This document shows, piece by piece, positions 23,363 through 33,900 of a DNA stretch of 64,000 nt. A program made the translations under genes and the position numbers. This stretch comes from Aedes albopictus. Taxonomy: Eukaryota > Arthropoda > Insecta > Diptera > Culicidae. The stretch covers positions 132,188,703 to 132,252,702 of the forward strand of contig NC_085137.1 of the NCBI RefSeq assembly GCF_035046485.1, given 5' to 3'. Under the pieces are notes generated by a model that worked only from the letters and a program-made list of their open reading frames with translations, searched no databases and was not told the DNA's origin. How positions within the stretch are numbered: position 1 is the stretch's first letter; each line of letters opens with the position of its first letter.

Positions 23363-23790
23363 AAGAGTTAAAAATTTTCGTTTTCAATAAGTGACATTCA
23401 CGTGAACTTTGAAAATTCTCATCTGAGGGATTAAAATAAAATTCATTTTGGTGAGTGAATTTTTTCACTTATTCATTCGTTTTTCTGTCACTGACAATTT
23501 TCACTGAGCAACAAATCCAAATCATAACACCCGATTAAACTTCCAATCACCACAAACTTGGCTATTGTAATTGGTTGGAATACTAATCGTCTGTTGCATT
23601 GGTACATTAAGTCCAATTTGGTGATTGTTAACAGAAAATTGATTATTTTACGATGTGCAAGAAAATACTCGTGACAGAGAATTTAATGAAAAAAGAGAGG
23701 CATTCAGCTGACAATGAATGTGATGAAACACGAATGAAAAAATGAGATTGTCAATTTTCATATTGAATCTTCGATTTTTTTTACTCTCTG
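23363..23790. mobile_element. hAT-like MITE, copy 2, inside LINE RNase H
   Basis: 428 bp with an 8-bp target-site duplication GTGGGAAT (23355-23362, 23791-23798). Ends AAGAGTTAAAA and, on the other strand, CAGAGAGTAAAA; the first base of the left end has probably mutated from C. It is the reverse-oriented relative of 18852-19278. Confidence 0.8.
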
Positions 23791-23860
23791 GTGGGAATGC
23801 AAAAAAGAACTGGCTTCAAAGAATAGGATCAACCTTTTCTGGATACAAGGGCATACTTAC

Positions 23861-24433
23861 TAGCGTGGTTCAAAAAATCGTTTTTGCTCCACACCGCTTA
23901 TTCGATTCCTAACCAGATTATATGCCTTCTCCCAACATTTGAGCTCATTTGGTTGAAAATTGAGACTGCACAAGCCCGTCGAAGTTTGTATGGGAATCAC
24001 TATGAGAATACGATGTTTTTCATTCAATCGACCGTAGCATTTCCCCAAGTGCCCTAGTGGGTTAGTCCACCCTTGGTAATCCTAGGCTACTCTATCACCT
24101 ACAACTTTGCCGAAGACCGCATTCAAATTGGACGCCTCATTAATTAGTTTCCGATTGTTATCCAGAATCTAAATCTTTACTCATGATGGTTAAACTATTC
24201 GGTGGGCATCACTGTATTTTGCAGGTCGCCTAACCCACTAGGGCACTTGGAGAAATGCTACAGTCGATTAAATAAAAAACATCGTTTTCCCATAGTAATT
24301 CCCATACAAACTTTGACAGGCTTGTGCAGTCTCAATTTTCAACCAAATGAGCTCAAATGTTGGGAGAAGGCATATAATCTGGTTAGGAATCGAATAAGCG
24401 GTGTGGAGTAAAAACGATTTTTGAACCACGCTA
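23861..24433. mobile_element. Foldback MITE with ~205-bp arms
   Basis: Arms 23861-24066 and 24227-24433 are long reverse complements, beginning TAGCGTGGTTCAAAAAATCG and ending in the mirror GAACCACGCTA, around a unique core of about 160 bp. Flanks share ACTTACTA (23855-23862 and 24434-24441), so the duplication is 6-8 bp depending on where the ends are drawn. No transposase is encoded. Confidence 0.8.
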
Positions 24434-24839
24434 ACTTACTACATTGGAGATAACGAAGTTGCCTATCAACTTGCTAAGGAGGGGAGCTTAAAAACAGGAA
24501 GATACAGACAGAATGATTGTCACACTGCAGCTGAATTGAACCCGTCAAAATGATCATGCTAAAACCGCTCAGCACTAAAGTGCATAAGTGTGTATGTAGG
24601 CTTATCAATCGGCCACTGCCCATTCCGACATTTCCTTATGAAGCTAGAGAAGATTCATTCTGAAGAATGTCGGTTCTGGGGGTTCAAAACTGTATCCTCA
24701 GAGCACCTACTCTTCTCTGTGAATGCAGTTTTTTCTTCAACAAGAGGAAACATTATTTCGGGAGTTGCATTATGTACCTTCGAGATATCTGCTGGAATTA
24801 AAATCCCAATAAGGTAGTAGAATTCATTATGCTATTCCG

Positions 24840-25340
24840 GACTGGGATATAAGAGGTCCTTGGCGAAGGGGTCGAGGTGAGGCACTGGGGCAACAGTGCG
24901 AGGTACAGGTGACCACCGCAGCCGTTTGGCTACGAAAGAGCCCGGCAACGACATAGGTAGCCTTGGTACAGCTACCTGTGGCGGACGCAAAGAAGTAGGG
25001 AAGCTGAAGGTGGGCTGGTCAGTATGCCAACTGACTTTGCATGAAGCACCGAATTTGCTTCAGGTGTCTGCAACCAGGACACAACTCATGGGACTGACAG
25101 GAGCAAGTTGTACATGCGATGCGGCGCCGAAGGCCACAAGGCACAAGGCTGCACAAGTTCACTCACGGGATTAATTTGTTCCGGAAAATCCATGAACAAC
25201 AGGCACTCAACGTGTGGTCCAAGGTGCCTGACATTCAAGAAAGCCATAGTGAACAAATTACAGTGCATGAAACGCAGCTGAACCTGAATCACTGTGAAGC
25301 AGCACACCAACTGCTTTTTCAGGCATCTTCTTAATGGGGG
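24840..25340 (+). pseudogene. Non-LTR ORF1 remnant with CCHC zinc knuckles
   Basis: Across two frames near 25060-25150 it reads CLQPGHNSWD and LYMRCGAEGHKAQGCT, the tandem zinc knuckles found at the end of R1/I-type ORF1 (a gag-like RNA-binding protein). The upstream sequence (24840-25050) is broken. It precedes an endonuclease remnant, the normal ORF1-ORF2 order. Confidence 0.6.
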
Positions 25341-25389
25341 ACGGATATCGCCATCACAGCGGACCCATACCGAGTACCCGACGTTAACA

Positions 25390-25870
25390 GCAATTGGGTC
25401 ATGGATGGGTCCGAAAAAATGCCGGCGATAACGGCAACGAGTGAATATCCCGTCCAGGAGTTGGTGTCTTCTACCTATGCGGGCTTAGCGGTCGCCAAAG
25501 TAATCGGGGTCTTCTTCTGTAGCTGCTATGCGCCTACGCGGTGGTCTATCGAGCAGTTTACGCGGATGCTGGACTGTATGATGACCGTGCTGACTGAGCG
25601 AAGGCCGGTTGTAATAGCAGGTGACTTCAATGCTTGGGCCGTGGAATGGAGAAGCCGTTTTACGCAGTGGGTTCAGATCCTGCTAGAGACAGTGGCCATG
25701 CTAGATGTCGTTCTGGCCAAATGTCGGTACCAAGAGTACCTTCAGTCGGAATGGTGCGGAGTCAATTGATGTGATCTTTTGTAGTCCTGGTCTAACACGT
25801 AGTTCGAACTGGAGAGTAGACGATGTCTACATTCACAGCGATCAAACCGAGGTATTTAGGTACAGTGGCG
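25390..25870 (+). pseudogene. R1-type APE endonuclease fragment (ORF2 start)
   Basis: The frame at 25401-25769 has VFFCSCYAPTRWSIEQFTRM and VVIAGDFNAWAVEWRSR (catalytic D-x-N), then LLETVAMLDVVLA. After a frameshift near 25705, STFSRNGAESIDVIFCSPGL and WRVDDVYIHSD supply the rest, with the S-D of the terminal SDH motif. This is the endonuclease of an R1/LOA-type LINE, truncated before RT. Confidence 0.65.
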
Positions 25871-27280
25871 TACCCAGAAATTTACTGTGAGAGGGATTTT
25901 CGACGATAAATGATAGATTTTTTTTCGACACTTATATGTTGCAAACAATGATGCCCATGCACATTCAGTCTGAGTCGTATCTTAAAAATAGCGGTGCAAT
26001 CGAACAATTTTTCGTCTGAAAGCGTTCCTTAAATTTTGGAGTGGCGGTTGAAGATTTTGTAGTGCTTAACCCTAAAAAAAATGGAAAGGGGTTTAACGAA
26101 TGTCTCACAAAAAAAACTCTATGCTTTCCAAACCACTCCTAGAGATAAGCAAAATTCGTAATTCTCCTGGAAACTTATTCTGAAATATCCACAAAGACAG
26201 TTTGACAAACTACAGCTGAATTCATTATTTTTTCCCTTTTTAAGGATGGTGAATTTTACCTAAAATGGAGTATTCTAACCAATACTGCCATAGCTTTGTT
26301 TTGATAAAATCCGCCTATGAATATAAAACAACATTTTCATATCAAGTCAGAATGAAAATTCTCTTTCTTTTACAATTTCAGTAAAAATAAACTTTAAATA
26401 TTCATTAGAATACTATAATAATTAATAACTTCTCAATAGATACATATTTAGATTATCGAGTTCCAAAATAAAAACATTTGTTCTCATATATGTACCAACT
26501 ATTGGATTCTGTATAATTATGTTTTGAATTCTGAGATGTTTTGAACAAGCATTTTTTTAATCCAGAAGAGAAAAAACCGAGAAATATTAGAAAATTTGCA
26601 CAAAGAAGAATAAAAAATTAACATTTATTTTGGTAACACCGACACCACCCCCCCCCCCCCCCCTGGACTGGCTGCACGGCCCCCCCAGGGGGCCACGAAC
26701 CACCGCTTGGGAACCCGTGATCTACACCGTGACGGCCATGTGTGTTCTCTGGATGTCTAGTTTTGCTGGTTAGGAAGAAACAGCGGAACTTTATTTAAGT
26801 TCGTGTGTTGACGTTTTCGCAAAACGCGTGACGACCACATGATTTCCACACGTGGTCAGGAGGTAGTGCGTCGACTCGAGGAGTGGCTAGTTTGGACACT
26901 AATCTAGAGGTAGTCCAAGGGATCCAGCTACGTAGTAGTATCATGCGGTCAAACTCGACCCTTGTTTTACCGACGGTAGTTTTTTTTTACTATATTGTAG
27001 TGAATCGGCAGCCAGTCTCATCTATAAGTAGTAGAGAGTAAGAAAATACAGCATGAAGCTTTTAAGCTTGAACTGACTAGAAAAGGATCGATGGAGGGAA
27101 ATCGATAACATCAGTTAGACGCAAATGAAAAATCATACATTTTTATTTTATTTTTGCAGCTGAAAGATCGTTCGAAGGAAGATCGAAAATAGTCATTATC
27201 TTATTTTTCCCGAAATGCATATGACTGACTGGCGATTCACGGCAGTATATTGGTATTTACTTCTTAATCATGGTGCAGTT
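25870..27280. other. AT-rich sequence with a C homopolymer
   Basis: No gene seen. GTGGCGTACCCAGAAATT at about 25865 resembles the end of a common mosquito repeat. An uninterrupted run of about 16 C lies near 26648-26663, within a very C-rich stretch. Confidence 0.4.
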
Positions 27281-27289
27281 TATATACGG

Positions 27290-27968
27290 AGCGTCAACGG
27301 GAATGAAGAGGAAGAAAGCAGAGGATTCCGATTCCTTAATGTTTATTGGCGAACATTAAAAAATTCCTAAAATTTAAATTATTAGTTCAAATTAACAACT
27401 CCTCATTCAACCACTTACGTTTAGTTCGTTCACTAATCTTCCTGCTTCTACTTGCTCACGGTATTTTCTTCCTTTGACTTCCTTTTAGCTCCAACCTATT
27501 TCCTACTATAACATTAGAACGTAAGAACTTATTATTTGAATTCATTGAAATATTCCACTTACGTTGCTTCGGATCAATGAAGAATTCCGGTCTTCAGATC
27601 AACTAGATCTGCTATAGGTTAGCTAGGCGAATTTACAGTAATTGTCTGTCTAGAAACAGTAACACCTTAGAATTCACATTATTTATATTTCAAGACATAA
27701 TTACCTCGCTAGGATTAATATCGATGTGAAGAAATTTAGTTCAAGTGTAATTATAAGCAAAAATTTAGAATTTTTAACATTAGCATGACAGCATGTACAC
27801 TATTTAGTTCAACTTTTCGGGTTTTTGCCATCTCACCAAATCTGCATGCACGTTTGACGTTCGCATTCTGTCATCCGTTCTCGTTCGAGGCGCGTTGCAG
27901 ATATCATCGTTAGGTAACGCTCAAAATATATTGTTCTGGTGAGCCGCGTCGACCGAGGGGTCGTAACA
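27290..27968 (-). repeat. Putative 3' LTR of the BEL/Pao element
   Basis: On the minus strand a purine-rich tract (ACTGGGGGGGGAG) directly precedes TGTTACGACCCC at 27968, the usual start of mosquito BEL/Pao LTRs as I know them. The polyprotein frame runs into it and stops at 27921. An AATAAA (27342-27347) could be the poly(A) signal, so the LTR probably ends shortly after. The outer end at 27290 is a guess because no second LTR is present for comparison. Confidence 0.55.
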
Positions 27969-30900
27969 CTCCCCCCCCAGTACGCCAGGGTTCTGGTCTA
28001 CTGGCTCCTCGCGGCGAACATCTAATACAGCTATCTTCGAAGCCGGTCGCTCGTAGATTCCTTTTGTAGTTTGTACTGCGACTGATCTCACGTGCCCGTC
28101 CTTCGCTTGGTTCACTGCAATGACCCGACCTCTAAGCCAACAATTTCTGGGGAGATCTGGATCAACTATCATGACGATATCGTTATGTTCAAAGGGTTTG
28201 ACATTAGCGAACCACTTTGTACGCTTGGTTAATACTGGCAGGTAGTCGCGGAGCCAACGCTGCCAGAATAAGTCCGCTTCCCTTTGCGACTGTCGCCAAG
28301 ATCTGCGCAGAATCAAGGCTCTATCGTCTAATCGAGACGCAGGTTTGAGCCCGCTTGACGAACCCAGTATAAAATGGTTTGGTGTAAGCACCGGTGCCTC
28401 AGGGTCGTCTACAGGAACGTGCGTCAATGGTCTGGAATTGATTAGGTTTTCAATTTCAGCTAGAGTACTGCGGAGTACTTCATCTGTCGGATGGCGCATT
28501 GGTAACACCTTTTGAAGGTTCACTTTTACTGTTTGGATGAGCCGCTCCCAGGCCCCCCCCATATGCGGGGAAGCGGGTGGAATAAAGGTCCATTCAGTGT
28601 GTTGACTGGATATCTCTTGGATGACTTTCTGTTGGTCCATGTCCCTTAATGCCTCATTTAGTTCCTTGCTAGCAGCAATAAAATTTGTTCCTCTATCGCT
28701 ATATATTTGGATAGGAACTCCCCGCCTTGCCATGAAACTCCGCAATGCCATTATGCAAGAATCTGCACTTAGTGAATGTGCAACTTCTATATGTACCGCC
28801 CTGATTGTTAAACAGGTTATAAGAACTCCCCATCGCTTCTCATTCTTTCTTCCTACTGCCACAGTCATGGGGCCGAAATAATCTATGCTGATGTACGAAA
28901 AAGGCCTGGTGTAAGCAGCCAATCTAGCACTTGGAAGGTCTGCCATCGGAGGATGAAGAGGTGTGGCTCGTTGGTTTTTACAAGTTTGACAGTCAGATTT
29001 AACCTTTCGAAACATTCCTCGCAATTTCGGAATTCGAAAAACTTGCCGCAACTCGTTCAGTACTGTCTCGTGATTGCGATGATGATACCGTTGATGGTAA
29101 TCCTGAACGATGAGCTTCGATATGTGGTGATCTTTCGGAAGTATTATTGGGTTTCGGGCATCCGTACTGGCATACTCACACGCACTGATACGACCATGCA
29201 TTCGGAGCACTCGGTTTTCGTCTAAAAATGGATTCATCGTGAAGATAGAACTCGACTTAGGTATAGGTTTCTCGGTATTCGACAACATAGCTATCTCTTC
29301 TGCAAAGGCTTCACTTTGAGCTTGGCGGTAAAGAAGGTTTGAAGCACTCAAAAGCTCATCCTTGGAGAATGGTCCCGTGCTGCGATCAACGCCCGCTGTT
29401 TTGCACCTGACATTGGCGATAAATCTGATTGTGGCAGCTGCAACTCGAAGCAAACGATTCCATACCGAAAATTTTGCTACTTGAAATAGCGGCAGTGGCA
29501 CAACTTTGTGGAAAAGCAAATTGGCACGAAGCTCCTCTTTGGTAGTGTTTGAGCTGAAAGGTTCACATGGCCATGTATCTGCTGATTTCCATAGAAATTC
29601 AGGTCCTCTTAACCATCTACTTTGACTGCTAAGATCCGGTGTTCGTTTACATTTAGTTGCTTCATCAGCTACGTTGTCCTGCGAGCTGATCCACTTCCAG
29701 TTATTGATATTCGTCGCTTCTAATATTTCGCTAACTCGCCAACCCACGAATGGCGAATATTGACGATGATCTGAACGCAACCAGCATAACACATCGCGGG
29801 CGTCCGTCCAAAAGAATCGTTCGTTGATCTTAAAGGACAAGGCTTCAGTAATTGTATTAGCAAGTCTTGCTCCAAGAACCGCACTTTGTAGCTCAAGACG
29901 GGGAATTGAGATGAATTTTAGTGGCGCTACACGCGATTTGGCTCCCACAATCGCGCATTCTACCGTATTGCCTTGTTGAAATCGCAAGTATACCACCGCC
30001 GCATAACTCAGCTCACTCGCGTCAACAAATGTGTGTAGTTGAATCAGCGTGTCCGGGCCCACTGTGGTCAACAAGCGGTAGCAGCGCGGAATGTTGACGT
30101 CTTTTAATTTTGGAAGAATCCGTATCCATTGATCCCATTTTTCATGGAGTTTATCCGGTATTGCGTCATCCCAGTCAATAGCAGATCGCCAAATCTCCTG
30201 GAACAAGATTTTGATACAGACGAGTACATGGGATAGCAATCCTAGTGGGTCAAAAATGGACATGAGTGTGCGCAGTACCTCCCTTTTAGTGGGGATTCGA
30301 TTTCCCGTCAAGAGCTCAGCATCGTGCTTCGGCGAGAGTTTGTAGGTGAAACTGTCCGTATTCGTGCACCACCACATTCCTAGGACCTTTTCTGTACCCA
30401 ACTCAGATCCAACATGAAGACTTTTGTTGTCTGTTTTCTCTTGATGCAGAGCTTGAAGAACATCGCTGGAGTTAGAAATCCAATTCCGCATTTCAAACCC
30501 GGCCTCAGCATGGATGAATCTGACATCTTCCGCTAACTGGATGGCTTCTTCTTCGCTTTCGACGCTGTCCAGCATGTCATCCACATAGTGCTGCTTCGTG
30601 ATAGCTTCAGCTGCCCTCGGGAATTTGCCAGCATACTTTGTCGCGTTCAAATTTTTAACAAATTGAGCACAACTTGGTGAGCAACATGCCCCGAATGTCA
30701 TCACTTGGGACACATAGGTACTAGGCACTTCGTCTTCGGGGTCATCCTTCCATAGAAATAGTTGACAACCCTGATCTTCTTTAGCGATTCGCACTTGAAG
30801 AAACATTTCTCTTATGTCGCCGCTGATTCCAATCTTATTTTCCCGGAACCTGTATAGTACATCGGTCAGGGGAGTCAATTGATCCGGACCTTTAACCAAC

Positions 30901-33900
30901 ATAGAATTCAGAGAAACGTTTCCGGTTTTAGCTGCGCAATCCCAAACGATACGCAGTTTTCCTGGTTTGTTTGCGTTGAACACTGGGAATATGGGTATAT
31001 ACCAGATACACTGCAACTCTTGAAGTTCTGCTTCTACAAGCTTCCTAATGTAGCCCTTTTCTTTGTAGTCCTCTATTTTTGCACGAAGGGCGACAGCTAG
31101 CTCTGGTTCTCTCTTCATCCGGGATTCAAGGCAATGCAATCGTCGCAGTGCTGCAGGCTTACTATTCGGCAATCGAAATTCGTCATATTTCCAAAGAAGG
31201 CGCGTTTCGTATTGTCCGTTGTCAGTTTGGACAATTTTATGCAAGATCTCCAGCGCTCGTTGATCCTCCTTGGAAAATAGTGGCTTATCTTGCTTAGTGA
31301 CTCCAAGGCCTTCTAGAGAAAAATATTCTCGTATCGTTTGCTCAAGGAAATCGTCAGATGTTTCGGAGCAACCGCATTGTACACCGTGATAAGCTAACAA
31401 CAAATCAGTTCCGTCACAACCTCCGTGAAGAACCCATCCTAGCCTGGTTTTTGTTGCTATAGGTTCATTAGGCTTTCCTTCTCGCCCTTTCAGAGGATAA
31501 CCGAGATTTGCGTTTTTCATACCAATTAGTATCCGTGGTTGCGCGTTCTGATAAGACTCTACCGGAATCCCTCGCAAATGTTTGTAATGATCCGCCATCT
31601 CGCGCGCATCAACGGACTGACGGAACAGATCTAAAGCGGAAACCGTGTGAACTCCCTGAAGCCAATAGCTTTTTGCATTTGGACCGGTTCCAGAAATCTG
31701 GACGTTCACCTTGATTGAGTCATTTTCTGAGCGACACATGTTTCCCGTCCACTTGAGGCAGAGAGGTTCATGATTCCCTTCTACTTTCATTTCCATAGCT
31801 AGATCAGCATCCATTAAAGTATAGGAAGATCCATCATCGAGGAACGCGAACGTCCTTATGGGCTTATCTGGTCCGTAGAGAATTACAGGAACAACTCGGA
31901 ACAAGGTCTTGTTGGTGATCTGATGATGGATGTTGCATTCACTCTCGGATGATCTTGTGGTATCTGCTGCAAGGTTCTCGCGTGGCGCATCGGATTTTAC
32001 CCCGGTCTTCACAGCAGCTTTCTGGTCTCGCAAATTATTATGCAGAAGCTCGTGATGTTTGAATTCACAGCCGTTTTTGCCGCATAGTTTCTGTATCTTG
32101 CATGGTCCCTTGTGAGTATTGAGACATTTTCTGCACAGTCCAAATTCTTTGACAACAGCCCATCGTGAATTATACCCCATTTCATAGAACCGTTGACATT
32201 TGTCTATGGTGGGACAGTTGCTTTTGCACACTAAACACGCCGCATCTGTTTTCTTGAACTGATCCGTCAAAGTTCCTTCCTTGAGCTGCTTCCTCGGTTG
32301 ATCGTCGACTTCCTCAGCATGAGCATTCAGAAACGCTGGATTATTATTTCCTACTCGATTGATCTTGGGATCACTGGGTGGCCCAGCAAGCGGACAGATA
32401 TCCTCCGCGAGCTCATACAACCAACCAGAGAAGATTGACAAATTCACAGCAGCAAAATTACGACGATATCTGGCCCAATCCAGTTTGATTGCGGACGGTA
32501 ATTTATCCACGAGTTCACGGAGAAGAGCCACGTTGTAGGAATATTCTTCCAGCTGACACGCCTCGATTGTGGCGCACAAATTTTGCACAGCAAGCGCAAA
32601 TTCGATAATGGTATCTAATTTTTCAGCTTTAGGAGCCGGAGTTGAGCTGATTTTGGCCATTAAGTTGTGCACTATAATCTCTGGATTTCCAAATCTCATT
32701 TTCAGGGTTGAAATAATTTGAGTCACGTTCATCGGGTGCATTAGCATGCATTTGACTGCTTCGAAGGCTTTTCCCGTGAGGCATTTTTGCAAACGAACAA
32801 GATTCTCCTCCGCTGTATATCCGCACATGCTTGTCGTAGTTGTGAACGAGGAGAAAAACAGTGGCCATTCTTCAGGAGTCCCACTGAAGGTCGGAAGTTC
32901 ACGTGACACGGACTGGCGAGCTACAACTTGACTACGAGTTAGATTGTTGTCCTCATCATCTTCAAACAGGTCACGTCCCAGCGAAGATCGACCGAGTCCA
33001 AGCAAATTCACGTTTCTCGATTGTCTGTCCGGCTGATGGTTGGCATTTGGTCGATGTATCCTAGAGTTTACGGTTTGATGCTGGGGGGCGGTAGCTTCTG
33101 GTTGACGCACTGGCATACTGGCATATCGGTCCGTTGCAGAAGTTGGAAACATTCTAGGTTGACGGAATGATACGGTTTCAAGCCGAGCAGGAATTCTTCT
33201 AGATATCTCTGGCTGACTACAGATCGGATACGCGTTGTTGTAAGGTGGTTGTCTAGCTATGTTCACATCAAGTAATTCCGGAAGCACTTCTGGATCTGGC
33301 ACTGCTGGGCCTGCGTTCAAACGATTGTTGACCCATTCATCCACTCGATCCTCGACTTTGTCTTCTTCGATTTCAGCAACCGACGACGACTCGCTGGCAA
33401 TCTCCAAAAGGATGGCGTACCGCTTTTGAAGATACTCTCGCTTTTTCAAGTTCTCCTCTTCTTGCAATTTCCGCTCCTCGTCGAGCATTTTCAACTCCAA
33501 CTCTAACTGTTTCTGCTTGGTGGACCTCTTCGAAGCTCCAGAGTGCTGACTTGATGTCTCCCCGAAGACTTGCTTCGCGTTACTTCGAGGTATGTTCGAC
33601 GTTGATTTCAGCGGCTCTTTCGAAGATTTTCCAGCTAGAGGTCCAGAGGTAGGGATGATGGTGCTGGATGCCAGGGGGATGTTTGTGACTGCTGGTATCG
33701 GCTGGGCTCCAGAAGATATCGGGGGACACTGGCTGATCTCAGTCATCCTCGGAAAACTAGTGACAGTACATGCTGTTGACTGTATTACGGCATTCGATGA
33801 CATCAACGTGTAAGGTGGGTTAGGCGAATCCGAACTTCCGGCGAGGGTGAATATGCCTGGTGGTGCTAGCATATTTGAAGGGACGGGGGTACTAGTTACA

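Larger units (their letters stand above)
22670..24545 (+). pseudogene. R1/I-type LINE fragment: RT tail and RNase H
   Basis: Degraded 3' part of a non-LTR ORF2. Near 22685-22800 it reads VKYSGVIQDSKLNWSKHLEH, the post-palm block of R1/I-group RTs. An RNase H-like stretch follows across frames from about 23095: LLYFTDGSKMGDKTGTGMYG with the D-G-S active-site motif, then CAAICL, VWECKKEL, FWIQGH and GDNEVAYQLAKEG near 24450. Many stops and shifts make it non-functional. It is split by a hAT-like MITE (23363-23790) and by a foldback element (23861-24433). Removing both rejoins the RNase H reading exactly. Confidence 0.7.
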
